Part shown: piece by piece, positions 13,446-23,011 of the stretch
Layout of the letters: each line of letters begins with the position of its first letter
How positions within the stretch are numbered: the first letter of the stretch is position 1
Source of the DNA: Rhodococcoides kroppenstedtii
GTDB taxonomy: Bacteria; Actinomycetota; Actinomycetes; Mycobacteriales; Mycobacteriaceae
Length of the DNA stretch: 64,000 nucleotides
Assembly: GCF_900111805.1 (NCBI RefSeq)
Contig: NZ_FOJN01000015.1
Coordinates: forward strand, 51,713 to 115,712
Direction: 5' to 3'
Position numbers and translations under genes: made by a program
Notes under the pieces: model-generated
Database searches by the model: none
Seen by the model: the letters and a program-made list of their open reading frames with translations, nothing else
What the model was told of the DNA's origin: nothing

Positions 13446-14186
13446 TCAGACCGTAGTCCGTCGGCCGCGGTCGAGCGTCGTTCTTCGGCGGACGTGGATG
13501 CGATAGCCGACCTCGACGGTGGTCCCGGTGATCTCTCGGCGGGCGCGGTCGGCCACCGCGCGCGAGAACTCGATGCCCAGCACCGCGTCGAGCGTCCGAC
13601 GGTCGTCGAAGACCCAGCGCGTCCTGACGCGACGATCGTCGAATCCCTGTGCGGCGAAAAATCGTTCGACCGCAGCCGGGTCGTACCGGGGCAGGTCGCG
13701 CCGCATCCAGTCGCCGTACGGCGGCACGGTCGCGTCCAGATCGACGATCACCAGCGCGCCGCCGGGTCGCAATACCCGCATGGCCTCGGCGATACCTGGC
13801 CCGCACCCGGGACCGAAGAAGTACGCCGTGCGCGCGTGCACCACGTCCACCGACGCGTCGCCCTGCGGCAGGGCGTCCGCTCGGCCCTCGCTCACGCGCA
13901 CGTGCGTCAGGTGCGCGGTACGGCGACGGGCGCGCTCGACCAGCGGCGGATGCGGCTCGACGCCGACGACGCTGCGGGCGTCGGCCGCGAACATCGGCAG
14001 GTGGAAGCCGGCGCCGCACCCGACGTCGACGACGTCGCGTCCCGTCCACGGCGCCACCTCGCGGAGCACGCCCTCGACGACGCCGTCGGGATCCTGCGCG
14101 CGGTTCTCGGCTTCGTAGACGTCCGGCCACCGCCAGATGTTGGGGCTCGGTACGACGGCCGGGCGGTGCTCAGACGAACGCGGCAA
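13446..14186 (-). CDS. Class I SAM-dependent methyltransferase
   Basis: A 246-residue protein with a Methyltransf_11-type Rossmann fold. Motif I is DVVDVGCGAGFHLPMF, followed by the acidic loop VVGVEPHPPLVERA and the post-I motifs MRVLRPGGALVIVDLDA. The C-terminal third is Arg-rich. The substrate cannot be predicted. The start at 14186 overlaps the 3' end of cdsA by 17 bases on the same strand, and the UvrA-like gene follows 31 bases after its stop, suggesting these two share a transcript with cdsA. It is absent from the equivalent mycobacterial interval. Confidence 0.85.
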   Translation of the reverse strand: MPRSSEHRPAVVPSPNIWRWPDVYEAENRAQDPDGVVEGVLREVAPWTGRDVVDVGCGAGFHLPMFAADARSVVGVEPHPPLVERARRRTAHLTHVRVSEGRADALPQGDASVDVVHARTAYFFGPGCGPGIAEAMRVLRPGGALVIVDLDATVPPYGDWMRRDLPRYDPAAVERFFAAQGFDDRRVRTRWVFDDRRTLDAVLGIEFSRAVADRARREITGTTVEVGYRIHVRRRTTLDRGRRTTV

Positions 14187-15051
14187 GGACCAGCCAGGTG
14201 ACGAGGACCGACGGCAACACCGAATCGAGCCGGTCCATGAGTCCGCCGTGCCCGGGAAGCATGGTGCCCATGTCCTTGATGCGGAGGTCGCGTTTGACCT
14301 GGGACTCGACCAGGTCGCCCAGCGTCGCCGAGAAGACGACCAGCACGCCGAGGAGCACGCCGATCAGCGGATTCGCGTCGAGCAGGAACCCCACCGTCAG
14401 CGCCGAGCCGACGACGCAGAGCAGCAACGAGCCGCCGAGTCCCTCCCAGGACTTCTTCGGGCTGATGGCGGGGGCCATGGGATGGCGGCCGAAGAGGACG
14501 CCGGCCGCGTACCCGCCGACGTCGGAGCACACGACCGCGATCATGAGCACCAGGACGCGGGCACCGCCGTCGTCGCCCTGGCACAGCAGCGCCGCGAACG
14601 CGCCGAAGAGCGGAAGCCAGGACAGCACGAAGATCGACACGGCGCAGTCGCGCAGGTAGTTCCGCGGCGGCTCGTGCAGCCCGCCGGAGAGCAGACGCCA
14701 GACCATGATCACCAGCACCGCGGCACCGAATGCGGAGAACGCACCCGTCGCCCCCAACGGGAGGGTCAGCCAGATGACCGCCTGGCCACCCAGGATGAGC
14801 GGGATGCGTGGGACGGCGATGTCGGCCTCACGCAGCCGCTTGGTGACCTCCCACGAGGCGACGGCGATGGCGACGGCCGCCACCCCGACGAAGGCGATGG
14901 GGACGAACACCAGGACGACGATCAGCATCACCCCGAGGGCCACACCGACCGCGATGGCGGCCGGCAGATCGCGACCGGCCCGCGACGTCGATGTCCCCGT
15001 GGTCGTCCGGGCCGCCGGATCGCCCTGCTCGGGTGTGCTCACGGAGGTCAT
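14170..15051 (-). CDS. cdsA: Phosphatidate cytidylyltransferase
   Basis: An integral membrane enzyme of 293 residues making CDP-diacylglycerol from phosphatidate and CTP, the precursor of phosphatidylinositol, PIM lipids and cardiolipin. The protein has multiple hydrophobic helices, and the family signature is seen as [14 protein letters not shown] plus [18 protein letters not shown], ending [11 protein letters not shown]. The N-terminal 25 residues are polar. The start overlaps the frr stop by four bases (ATGA), and the cdsA-frr-pyrH order is the conserved actinobacterial one. Confidence 0.96.
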   Translation of the reverse strand: MTSVSTPEQGDPAARTTTGTSTSRAGRDLPAAIAVGVALGVMLIVVLVFVPIAFVGVAAVAIAVASWEVTKRLREADIAVPRIPLILGGQAVIWLTLPLGATGAFSAFGAAVLVIMVWRLLSGGLHEPPRNYLRDCAVSIFVLSWLPLFGAFAALLCQGDDGGARVLVLMIAVVCSDVGGYAAGVLFGRHPMAPAISPKKSWEGLGGSLLLCVVGSALTVGFLLDANPLIGVLLGVLVVFSATLGDLVESQVKRDLRIKDMGTMLPGHGGLMDRLDSVLPSVLVTWLVLAAFV

Positions 15052-15605
15052 ACCTCCATCAGTTCCGCTTCCTTGTTCTTCACGATCTCCTCGACCTGGG
15101 CGACGTACTTCGACGTCGTCTTGTCGAGCTCCGCTTCCGCGCGGGTCACCTCGTCCTCGCCGGCCTCGCCGTCCTTCTGGATGCGCTTGAGCTCGTCCAT
15201 CGCCTTGCGGCGTACGTTGCGAATGGACACCTTGGCGTCCTCGCCCTTGCCCTTGGCCTGCTTCACGAACTCCCGACGACGCTCCTCGGTGAGCTGCGGA
15301 ACCGAGATGCGAATGATGTGGCCGTCGTTCGTGGGGTTGACTCCGAGATCCGAGTTGCGGATCGCCGTCTCGATGGGACCGAGCTGACTCTGCTCGTAGG
15401 GCTTGACGATCACCATGCGGGCTTCCGGCACGTTGATGCCCGCCAGCTGCGTGATGGGGGTCAGGGCCCCGTAGTACTCCACCATGACCTTGGCGAACAT
15501 GCCCGGGTTGGCGCGGCCGGTCCGGATCGAGGCCAGGTCGCCCTGCGCGACCGAGACGGCCTTCTCCATTCGCTCCTCGGCATCGAAGAGTGCTTCGTCG
15601 ATCAC
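15048..15605 (-). CDS. frr: Ribosome recycling factor
   Basis: A 185-residue tRNA-mimic protein that, with EF-G, splits the post-termination ribosome. Full-length family features are present: [24 protein letters not shown] at the N-terminus (shown here only as landmarks MEKAVSVAQ and [11 protein letters not shown]), [13 protein letters not shown] in the middle, and the C-terminal helix with [17 protein letters not shown] character. It lies 51 bases downstream of pyrH and overlaps cdsA by four bases, forming a tight operon. Confidence 0.98.
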   Translation of the reverse strand: MIDEALFDAEERMEKAVSVAQGDLASIRTGRANPGMFAKVMVEYYGALTPITQLAGINVPEARMVIVKPYEQSQLGPIETAIRNSDLGVNPTNDGHIIRISVPQLTEERRREFVKQAKGKGEDAKVSIRNVRRKAMDELKRIQKDGEAGEDEVTRAEAELDKTTSKYVAQVEEIVKNKEAELMEV

Positions 15606-15656
15606 GACCGTTCCTTCCGATAGTTCGCTCGCCCGGTCATTGACGGGGCCGGATGA

Positions 15657-16379
15657 CTACTTGACCAACGTGCCGATCTTCTCACCGGCCACCGCACGTG
15701 CGATGTTCCCCTCGGTGAGCAGATTGAACACCATGATCGGCATTCCATTGTCCATGCAGAGGCTGAACGCGGTGGCGTCCGCGACCTTCAGACCCTTCTC
15801 GATCACCTCGCGGTGAGTGATCTCGGTGAACATCGTGGCGTCGGGGTCCACCTTCGGGTCGGCCGAATACACCCCGTCGACCGCCTTGGCCATGAGGACC
15901 ACCTCGGCACCGATCTCGAGGGCGCGCTGCGCGGCCGTGGTGTCGGTGGAGAAGTAGGGCATGCCCATGCCGGCGCCGAAGATGACGACGCGGCCCTTCT
16001 CGAGATGACGCTCCGCGCGGAGCGGGATGTACGGCTCGGCGACCTGGCCCATGGTGATGGCGGTCTGCACGCGCGTGGTGATCCCCTGCTTCTCCAGGAA
16101 GTCCTGCAGGGCGAGGCAGTTCATGACGGTGCCGAGCATGCCCATGTAGTCCGAGCGGGAACGGTCCATGCCGCGGATCTGGAGCTCGGCACCGCGGAAG
16201 AAGTTGCCGCCACCGATGACCACGGCGACCTGGGCGCCGGACCGCACGACCTCGGCGATCTCCTCGGCCACCTTCTGCACGACGTCGGGGTCGAGACCGA
16301 CCTGTCCGCCACCGAACATCTCGCCGCCGAGCTTGAGCAACACTCGTCGGAAACCGGGTCGCGCCGTCTCGTCGGTCAC
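15657..16379 (-). CDS. pyrH: UMP kinase
   Basis: A hexameric amino-acid-kinase-fold enzyme that phosphorylates UMP to UDP in pyrimidine supply. The GTG at 16379 (240 residues) is chosen because an AGGAGAGG site lies five bases upstream and the conserved [12 protein letters not shown] begins 14 codons in. A longer reading to 16487 would run into the tsf terminator. Also visible are [21 protein letters not shown] and the UTP/uridine-binding [10 protein letters not shown] region. It is followed by frr and cdsA. Confidence 0.96.
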   Translation of the reverse strand: MTDETARPGFRRVLLKLGGEMFGGGQVGLDPDVVQKVAEEIAEVVRSGAQVAVVIGGGNFFRGAELQIRGMDRSRSDYMGMLGTVMNCLALQDFLEKQGITTRVQTAITMGQVAEPYIPLRAERHLEKGRVVIFGAGMGMPYFSTDTTAAQRALEIGAEVVLMAKAVDGVYSADPKVDPDATMFTEITHREVIEKGLKVADATAFSLCMDNGMPIMVFNLLTEGNIARAVAGEKIGTLVK

Positions 16380-16472
16380 GATGCCTCTCCTGTCCGTCGG
16401 GAATTCGGGTGCCTGAAGGGCATCTTGCCCCATCGGCCGGTCGGTCGGCGGTGCCGCCCGCCCGCCACAGCG

Positions 16473-16511
16473 GACGGTGCCGCCCACTCGAGGTGAGTGG
16501 ACGGCACCGTC
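16473..16511 (-). terminator. Intrinsic hairpin downstream of tsf
   Basis: An inverted repeat with 17-base arms at 16473-16489 and 16495-16511 and a five-base loop. On the minus strand every position pairs, one as U-G; on the plus strand that position is a C-A mismatch, so the hairpin is tuned to minus-strand RNA. It lies 37 bases past the tsf stop. There is no U-tract, as is usual for actinobacterial terminators. Confidence 0.75.
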
Positions 16512-16547
16512 GACGCTGTTCGTGCGGGTTCCGCTACGACCGTCGGG

Positions 16548-17372
16548 TCAGTTGGAGCCGACCTCGAAGCGCACGAAGCGGGTGATGGTGACCCCGGCGT
16601 CCGCCAGCATCGCCTTGACCGACTTCTTGCTGTCCTGCACGGACGACTGCTCGGTGAGCACGACGTCCTTGTAGTAGCCGTTGACACGACCCTCGACGAT
16701 CTTGGGGAGCGCAGCCTCCGGCTTACCCTCCTCGCGCGCGGTCTGCTCGGCGATACGACGCTCGCCCTCGACGACGTCCTCGGGGACCTCGTCGCGCGTG
16801 ACGTACTTGGCCTTGAGCGCGGCCACCTGCATCGCGGCACCGCGAGCGGCCTCCGCGGCGGCGTCGCCCTCACCGGTGTACTCGACGAGCACGCCGACGG
16901 CGGGCGGCAGGTCCGCACTGCGCTTGTGCAGGTAGGTCGCGACCGGGCCGTCGAAGGAGACGACGCGACGAATCTCGAGCTTCTCGCCGATCTTGGCCGA
17001 GAGCTCCTGCAGTGCGGTGTCGACGGTCTTGCCGTTCAGGTCGAGCGCCTTCAGCGCATCGACGTCGGCCGGCTTGCCCTGCGCCGCGACGTCCGCCACG
17101 GACTGCGCGAACGACTGGAACTCCTCGTTCTTGGCGACGAAGTCGGTCTCGGAGTTGATCTCGACCAGGACGCCGTCCTTGGCCACGACCAGTCCCTCGG
17201 CGGTGGAGCGCTCGGCACGCTTGCCGACGTCCTTCGCGCCCTTGATGCGCAGCTGCTCGACGGCCTTGTCGAAGTCGCCGTCGTTGTCGGCGAGTGCGTT
17301 CTTGCAGTCCAGCATCCCGGAGCCGGTGAGCTCACGGAGCCGCTTGACGTCGGCGGCGGTGTAGTTCGCCAT
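16548..17372 (-). CDS. tsf: Translation elongation factor Ts
   Basis: A 274-residue nucleotide-exchange factor for EF-Tu. The N-terminal UBA-like domain ([21 protein letters not shown]) and the core signature [15 protein letters not shown] are intact, and the C-terminal ends [20 protein letters not shown]. The gene is downstream of rpsB on the same strand, the near-universal pairing. The 137-base spacer contains two hairpins, which could adjust tsf expression relative to rpsB. Confidence 0.98.
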   Translation of the reverse strand: MANYTAADVKRLRELTGSGMLDCKNALADNDGDFDKAVEQLRIKGAKDVGKRAERSTAEGLVVAKDGVLVEINSETDFVAKNEEFQSFAQSVADVAAQGKPADVDALKALDLNGKTVDTALQELSAKIGEKLEIRRVVSFDGPVATYLHKRSADLPPAVGVLVEYTGEGDAAAEAARGAAMQVAALKAKYVTRDEVPEDVVEGERRIAEQTAREEGKPEAALPKIVEGRVNGYYKDVVLTEQSSVQDSKKSVKAMLADAGVTITRFVRFEVGSN

Positions 17373-17423
17373 CTGGTCCAGCCTCCCAGTAGAAGTTCGA
17401 GTGAAAGATCGAGATGAGCCCGT

Positions 17424-17442
17424 CCCGGTGTCTCACACCGGG
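17424..17442 (-). promoter_or_regulatory. Short hairpin in the rpsB-tsf spacer
   Basis: A perfect 8-base inverted repeat (17424-17431 with 17435-17442) separated by three bases, about 52 bases upstream of the tsf start. It could be part of an attenuator or mRNA-processing site between the two genes. No function is demonstrable from sequence. Confidence 0.4.
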
Positions 17443-17465
17443 GTGAACGCGGGGTGACACAGAAC

Positions 17466-17501
17466 GAGACCCGGCGTACCGCGAGGGGTGCGCCGGGTCT
17501 C
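17466..17501 (-). terminator. Terminator or attenuator hairpin after rpsB
   Basis: A 15-base GC-rich stem with a single mispair and a six-base loop, starting nine bases past the rpsB stop codon. No U-tract follows. As tsf is the next gene on the same strand, this is more probably a partial terminator or 3'-end stabiliser than a full stop. Confidence 0.6.
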
Positions 17502-17509
17502 GTGGGGCA

Positions 17510-18406
<897 letters not shown>

Positions 18407-18724
18407 GGCTGTGCGTCTCTCTTTCTCTGCCGGTTGATGCACGGCGTTCGACCCGCGAGGGTCGAGGTGATCCGTGCCCTGGCACCCGCCGTTCGCCGGA
18501 ACCCGTGAGAGACGGGACCAGCCGACGAACACGTACCCGAGCGATGGCCGGGTGCGACGAATGCGCGAAGTCGACCTGTACGGACAGGTCGCATCGGACA
18601 GTGTACGACGCGTGCGCCGCAGGTCATAACCGGGCATCCCCGGGGCGCCCACCCCGAGCCCGGCCGTCCCCGGGTGGCTCCTCGCGGCGTCGCGGACCCG
18701 TCGGGGACGGGCACGGTGTCGGCC
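18407..18724. other. 318-base intergenic region, rpsB leader and divergent promoters
   Basis: This gap separates rpsB from the divergent M23-like gene. It must hold the rpsB promoter and 5' leader. The only distinct element is a 20-base inverted repeat at 18572-18591. No convincing open reading frame, RNA gene or canonical -10/-35 pair was recognised. Confidence 0.6.
18572..18591. promoter_or_regulatory. Palindrome upstream of rpsB
   Basis: Two perfect 8-base arms (CGACCTGT and ACAGGTCG) with a four-base spacer, about 166 bases upstream of rpsB and 134 upstream of the M23-like gene. It could be an operator for a dimeric regulator, but no known motif matches. Confidence 0.35.
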
Positions 18725-19489
18725 ATGCCGATTCTCCCGTACGCCGCCGTCCGGTCCGGAACGATCGTCTCGCTCCTCCTGCTCGTCCCGGGGCTCTGCG
18801 CCGTCGTCCCCGCCGCCGCGACGCAGCCGTTCCGGTGGCCCTTGGAGCCGCGGCCCGTCGTCGTCACCCCGTTCGCGCCGCCGCCGGAACGCTGGCTGCC
18901 CGGACACCGCGGGCTCGACCTCGACGGGAGTCCGACCGCGGGACCGACGGTGCTGGCCGCGGGTGACGGGGTGGTCGCGTTCGCCGGCCTCGTGGCCGGT
19001 CGCGGTGTCGTCGCGCTCGATCACGGCGACGTGCGCACCACGTACGAACCCGTCCGACCCCTGGTCGCCCGCGGCACCCGGGTTCGTCGGGGGGACTCGA
19101 TCGCCGTGCTCGAGGACGGCCATGCGTCCTGTCCCGTGGTGCGCTGCCTGCACTGGGGCGCCCGGCGCGGCGACACCTACGTCGACCCGATGTCGCTCCT
19201 GCGCGAAGTTCCGATCCGGTTGAAGCCACCGTCGACGTCGCGGCGCGCGAGCACACCGTCGAGGTCGCGGCGATCCGTCACCAGGCGCGCAGACCGTCCG
19301 GCGCGGCGGGAACGGCGTGCCGTCCGCCGGCGGCCGGGAAGTCGTCGGCCATCATCGCGGCGAGCTCGACGAAGGCGTCGCGGGTGCGCGGCCGTAGCCG
19401 GTCGAGCTCGACGACGGACCCTTCCGCGAGGTGCTCGTCGAACGGGATCACCACGACGGCGCGGCACCGTGCCAGGAAGTGCCGGGTGA
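18725..19489 (+). CDS. Secreted M23/LytM-like protein with degenerate active site
   Basis: Signal peptide (about 1-30) then a LytM-like beta domain. The metal-site motif HRGLDLDG (HxxxD) and a later LHWG histidine are present. However, the residues before it read CLHWG rather than HLHxG, and the usual YxHL is YEPV, so the two catalytic histidines of true M23 peptidases are missing. The recognisable domain ends near 19230 ([12 protein letters not shown]). The reading frame then runs on through an Arg-rich tail to 19489, lying antisense to the 3' end of the MinD-like gene. A lost stop codon or a sequencing slip is possible. Position matches Rv2891 after rpsB. Confidence 0.75.
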   Translation: MPILPYAAVRSGTIVSLLLLVPGLCAVVPAAATQPFRWPLEPRPVVVTPFAPPPERWLPGHRGLDLDGSPTAGPTVLAAGDGVVAFAGLVAGRGVVALDHGDVRTTYEPVRPLVARGTRVRRGDSIAVLEDGHASCPVVRCLHWGARRGDTYVDPMSLLREVPIRLKPPSTSRRASTPSRSRRSVTRRADRPARRERRAVRRRPGSRRPSSRRARRRRRGCAAVAGRARRRTLPRGARRTGSPRRRGTVPGSAG

Positions 19490-20525
19490 GCTCCTCCATG
19501 TCGATGCTCGCGGCGCCCGGCCGGTTGGCGCTCACGACCACGACCGTCCGCTCGACCAGGTGTGCGTAGCCGTGTAGCCCGAGCCAGTCCAGCGTGGCGG
19601 CGGCACTGCGGGCTCCGTCCACCGCGGGCGAGCTGACCAGGACCAATGCATGGGCGAGCGAGAGCACCCCGTCCATGGCGGAATGCATGATGCCGGTGCC
19701 GCAGTCCGTGAGGACGATGCCGTAGTGGGTGCAGAGGGTCTCCACCACCGCTCGGTAGTCGCGGTCCGTGAAGGCCTCGGACGCCGCGGGATCCCGTTCG
19801 CCCGCCACCACCTCGAGACGGGACGACGACTGCGACGTGTGCAGGCGAACGTCGGCGTAGCTGCGGATGTAGGGGCGCGCGGCCAGCAGATCGCGCACGG
19901 TCGAGGTGGTCTGCCGCGGAACCCGCTCGCCGAGTGTGCCGAAATCCGGGTTCGCGTCGACCGCCACCACGTTGTCCCCGCGGAGGGACGCGAGCACCGA
20001 ACCGAGCCCGACCGTGACGGTGGTCTTGCCGACGCCGCCTTTGAGCGAGAGCAACGCGATGCGGTAGTCGCCGGTCACCGGCTGGGTGATGCGGTCGTGG
20101 AGGTTCTGCCGACGCACCTCGGCGGCCGACGCTCGTCGGCCGAGCATCGCGTCGACGGCCCGCCGCCACGCACCGGACCGCGGCGATGCATCCGTCGACG
20201 GGCCCGTCCCGAGTGGTGCGGCACGGCGGGCCGGACCGTGGCCCTGCGGACCCGGTGGCGGGAACTCCCGGGCTGCGTCGTTCTCCGGAGGGGAACCCTG
20301 CCGGGTGTGGTCGGGGAAAGGCCGACCGTCCCCCGGACGTCCGTCGTTCGCGCGTCCTGCGCCGTAGGGGTCCGCGTGTCCCGCGCCGTGGGGGTCCGCG
20401 CGAGCCGCGCCGTAGGGGTAGGCCTCGCCCGCGGTGGAGCCGGTGGGTTCGGTGGGGCGGGCCGGCTCGGGTGGCAGCCACGCGGAGTTCGCACCGTCGA
20501 ATCGGGCCGGGTCGAACCGGGTCAT
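19278..20525 (-). CDS. MinD/ParA-like ATPase with proline-rich N-terminus
   Basis: A 415-residue protein. The ATG at 20525 has a GGGGAGG site five bases upstream. The first 110 residues are Pro/Gly/Arg-rich with an eight-residue repeat (YGAARADP type) and look disordered. A deviant-Walker ParA/MinD domain follows: [14 protein letters not shown] (Lys162 and Lys167), [14 protein letters not shown], and [16 protein letters not shown]. This arrangement resembles the EspI/Rv3876-like ATPases linked with type VII secretion, and also cell-pole ParA relatives; no secretion genes are adjacent, so the role is open. Its 3' end overlaps the tail of the M23-like frame on the opposite strand. Confidence 0.8.
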   Translation of the reverse strand: MTRFDPARFDGANSAWLPPEPARPTEPTGSTAGEAYPYGAARADPHGAGHADPYGAGRANDGRPGDGRPFPDHTRQGSPPENDAAREFPPPGPQGHGPARRAAPLGTGPSTDASPRSGAWRRAVDAMLGRRASAAEVRRQNLHDRITQPVTGDYRIALLSLKGGVGKTTVTVGLGSVLASLRGDNVVAVDANPDFGTLGERVPRQTTSTVRDLLAARPYIRSYADVRLHTSQSSSRLEVVAGERDPAASEAFTDRDYRAVVETLCTHYGIVLTDCGTGIMHSAMDGVLSLAHALVLVSSPAVDGARSAAATLDWLGLHGYAHLVERTVVVVSANRPGAASIDMEELTRHFLARCRAVVVIPFDEHLAEGSVVELDRLRPRTRDAFVELAAMMADDFPAAGGRHAVPAAPDGLRAW

Positions 20526-20642
20526 CACGCCTCCCCTCGTGGGTCTCGGCGCTGCCCCCCGGTGTGCGCCCCCGTCGGCACGAACGCTACCAAAAGGCAC
20601 GTCGACGCACCTCGGCCGGTGTTTCGCGCCGGTCGAGGACGC

Positions 20643-21602
20643 TCAGGCGCGCGGATGGGCCCGATCGTGCACGGCGCGCAGCCGATCCACCGACACGTGG
20701 GTGTAGAGCTGGGTCGTCGCGAGGGACGCGTGACCGAGCAGTTCCTGCACGACACGCAGGTCCGCTCCCCCTTCGAGCAGGTGCGTCGCCGCGGAGTGAC
20801 GCAACCCGTGCGGTCCGAGGTCGGGCGCCCCGGGAACGGCGTCGAGAACGCGATGCACGACGGTTCTCGCCTGACGCTGGTCGAGGCGACCCCCGCGGGC
20901 GCCCAGCAGCAGAGCACCGCCCGATCGCGGATTCGCGAGCGCCGGTCGGCCGTTCTCCACCCAGGCGGACAGCGCACGCTCGGCCGGTACGCCGAACGGC
21001 ACCACCCGTTCACGGTCGCCCTTGCCGAGGACCCGGATCACCCGTCGGTCCCGGTCGACGTCGTCGACGTCGAGACCGCAGAGCTCCCCCACCCGGATAC
21101 CGGTGGCGTAGAGCAACTCGACGATCAGATGGTCCCGCAGCGCGAGCGGGTCCTGCTGCTCGGCGCCGAGCGCCGCCGCGGACAGGGCCTCCGCGGCCTC
21201 TCCGGCCCGCAACACCCCGGGCAACGTCCGGTGCGCGGCCGGTGCTGCGAGCGACGCGCCCGGATCGGTGGCGATCACCTCGGACTCGGCGAGCCACGAG
21301 GTGAACGTCCGCACCGAACTGACCCGCCTGGCGACGGTGGTACGCGCCGACCGACGCGAGACGTCGGCGAGCCAGGCACGCAGCGCACGCCGGGTCACCA
21401 CCTCGTCGAGGTCGCCGTCGGGGTCCGCGTCCAGGAACGCGAACAGCGACTCGACGTCGGAGAGGTACGCGCGGACGGTGTGCGCCGAACGGCCTCGCCG
21501 GTAGGTCAGGTGGTCGGCGAAGCGCGCCAGCAGACGGGACTCAGGCCTCGGCGGCCGCGAGGTCTCTCTTCCACGTGCGGAATCCCTCTTCGGTGCGGCC
21601 AC
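20643..21602 (-). CDS. xerC: Site-specific tyrosine recombinase XerC
   Basis: A 319-residue recombinase that resolves chromosome dimers at dif with XerD. There is an N-terminal SAM-like DNA-binding domain and a C-terminal catalytic domain with Arg170 ([10 protein letters not shown]), [19 protein letters not shown] and the nucleophile Tyr300 (LYTHV). The GTG at 21602 gives the best length; it lies inside the 3' end of the siderophore-interacting protein gene (62-base same-strand overlap), so a later start is possible. Position corresponds to Rv2894c. Confidence 0.93.
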   Translation of the reverse strand: MAAPKRDSARGRETSRPPRPESRLLARFADHLTYRRGRSAHTVRAYLSDVESLFAFLDADPDGDLDEVVTRRALRAWLADVSRRSARTTVARRVSSVRTFTSWLAESEVIATDPGASLAAPAAHRTLPGVLRAGEAAEALSAAALGAEQQDPLALRDHLIVELLYATGIRVGELCGLDVDDVDRDRRVIRVLGKGDRERVVPFGVPAERALSAWVENGRPALANPRSGGALLLGARGGRLDQRQARTVVHRVLDAVPGAPDLGPHGLRHSAATHLLEGGADLRVVQELLGHASLATTQLYTHVSVDRLRAVHDRAHPRA

Positions 21603-22311
21603 GGCGCCAGTATCCCGAAATGGAGGCCCACTCGGCGGGAACGCCACGCTCCCGGCGCACGTAGGGGCGGATGTGATGCATGACGGCCTCGGCTTCCCCG
21701 TGCACGAAGACCTGCACCGGACCCGGACGCCACTCGATCGCTCTCACGGCAGCCACCAGCGGGGCGTTCGCGCCGACGACGTCGTCCGGCGCCACGTCCG
21801 CGGACGCGCCCCGGTGCACCCACTGCACCTCGACACCCGCGGGAGCGGTGAGCGGAAGTCGATCACCCGGCCCGGCCACCTCGACGACGGCCACTCCACG
21901 AGCGTTCTCCGGCATCGCGCGCAGGGCTGCCGCCAGCGCGGGGAGTCCGGTCTCGTCGGCGGCGAGCAGATGCCACGCGGCGTCCTCGCGTGGGGCGTAG
22001 GCGCCGGCGGGGCCGTAGAACGAGAGGGGTTGTCCCGGTTGCGCGTTCGACGCCCAGGGGCCGGCCACGCCCGACTCGCCGTGGACGACGAAGTCGATGG
22101 CGATCTCGCGCGCGGCGCGGTCGACCGCGCTCACGGTGTAGGTGCGCAGCACCGCCTCCCCCGCGACGTCGAAGTGCAGCTTGACGTAGCCGTCCGTGAA
22201 CTCGCTGGGTTCGAACTCGTCGAACCCGGGGTCACCGAGGACCACGCGAACGAGGTGGTCGGCCACCTTCTCGGTGCGCCGAACGGTCAGGGTGGTGATG
22301 CGACGTGCCAC
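21541..22311 (-). CDS. Siderophore-interacting protein (FAD-dependent ferric-siderophore reductase, ViuB-like)
   Basis: A 256-residue cytosolic flavoprotein releasing iron from imported ferric siderophores using NAD(P)H. The FAD-binding region reads [10 protein letters not shown] (an RxYT-S motif) and the C-terminal SIP domain includes [10 protein letters not shown] and the ending [14 protein letters not shown], both typical. It sits just upstream of xerC like Rv2895c. A likely IdeR iron box lies 34 bases before the start, so iron-repressed expression is expected. Confidence 0.93.
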   Translation of the reverse strand: MARRITTLTVRRTEKVADHLVRVVLGDPGFDEFEPSEFTDGYVKLHFDVAGEAVLRTYTVSAVDRAAREIAIDFVVHGESGVAGPWASNAQPGQPLSFYGPAGAYAPREDAAWHLLAADETGLPALAAALRAMPENARGVAVVEVAGPGDRLPLTAPAGVEVQWVHRGASADVAPDDVVGANAPLVAAVRAIEWRPGPVQVFVHGEAEAVMHHIRPYVRRERGVPAEWASISGYWRRGRTEEGFRTWKRDLAAAEA

Positions 22312-22344
22312 GTGTTCTCCGATCGAGCCGCGCCGCGTGCGCAG

Positions 22345-22363
22345 CCGAGTAAGCCTTACCTAA
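22345..22363 (-). promoter_or_regulatory. Putative IdeR/DtxR iron box
   Basis: Read on the minus strand the site is TTAGGTAAGGCTTACTCGG, matching 13 of 19 positions of the IdeR consensus (TTAGGTTAGGCTAACCTAA), with a near-perfect left half. Its place immediately upstream of the siderophore-interacting protein gene fits iron-dependent repression. Confidence 0.65.
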
Positions 22364-22415
22364 GTCTCACTCGACCCTAGCGCACGCGGCGCGACCGCGG
22401 TGTCGGTGCGCCGCG

Positions 22416-22760
22416 TCAGTGGGCGGCGTCGTACGCGTCCTGGATCTCCTGGCTGATGCGTCCGCGCGTCGAGACCTCGAAGCCGTTCTCCTTCGCCCAG
22501 GCGCGCACCTCGCTCAGGTTCTGCCGGCTCTTGTTCGATCCGCCCGAACCGGACGCGCGACGCGTCTTCCGCCCGCCGACCTTTTCGGCGTGCTCGATCC
22601 AGAAAGCGAATTGGTCGTACAACTCGTTCGCGTGCTTGTGATTGAGGTCGATCGAGTAGGACACCCCGCCGACGGAGAACTCGACCGTTTCACCCTGACC
22701 GTCCTTGATCAACGAGCCGTCGACATCGTCGATCATTTGCACTGTCGTCCGTCGTGCCAT
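22416..22760 (-). CDS. Lsr2-family nucleoid-associated protein
   Basis: A 114-residue homologue of Lsr2, the actinobacterial H-NS analogue that bridges AT-rich DNA and silences foreign genes. The N-terminal oligomerisation domain (about 1-60, VQMIDDVDG then VEFSVGGVSYSIDL) and the C-terminal DNA-binding domain (RAWAKENGFEVSTRGRIS) with the AT-hook-like R99-G100-R101 are present. The linker is Ser/Gly/Lys rich. A GGAGCGAGAA site precedes the ATG. Its sequence diverges from canonical Lsr2, and it sits outside the M. tuberculosis order next to a DNA methyltransferase, so it is probably a paralogue rather than the main chromosomal copy. Confidence 0.9.
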   Translation of the reverse strand: MARRTTVQMIDDVDGSLIKDGQGETVEFSVGGVSYSIDLNHKHANELYDQFAFWIEHAEKVGGRKTRRASGSGGSNKSRQNLSEVRAWAKENGFEVSTRGRISQEIQDAYDAAH

Positions 22761-23011
22761 TTCTCGCTCCTCGTCCGTGACCCCGTGAATTCAATCGAAG
22801 ATAACAGACGTACGCACCGATCAGCGGATCCGGTCACGTCGATTCGACACGGATTCACGACTTTCGTGTACAACAGCCGTTGCATTTCCCGGGCGGCACC
22901 GATCGGTCACCGACCAACCGATCCGGCAGGCGACCGACCAGCCCCGGTAAAGTGCATCCCACGCACCTCCGTCCGGGTCGTCGGCGGCGGGCGGGCGAAG
23001 GGACCGAGGGC

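Noticed and set aside
22880..23011. A 44-residue longer N-terminus for the cytosine methyltransferase
   Set aside because: The added residues are Arg/Pro/Gly-rich without family similarity, and a good ribosome site precedes the ATG at 23012.
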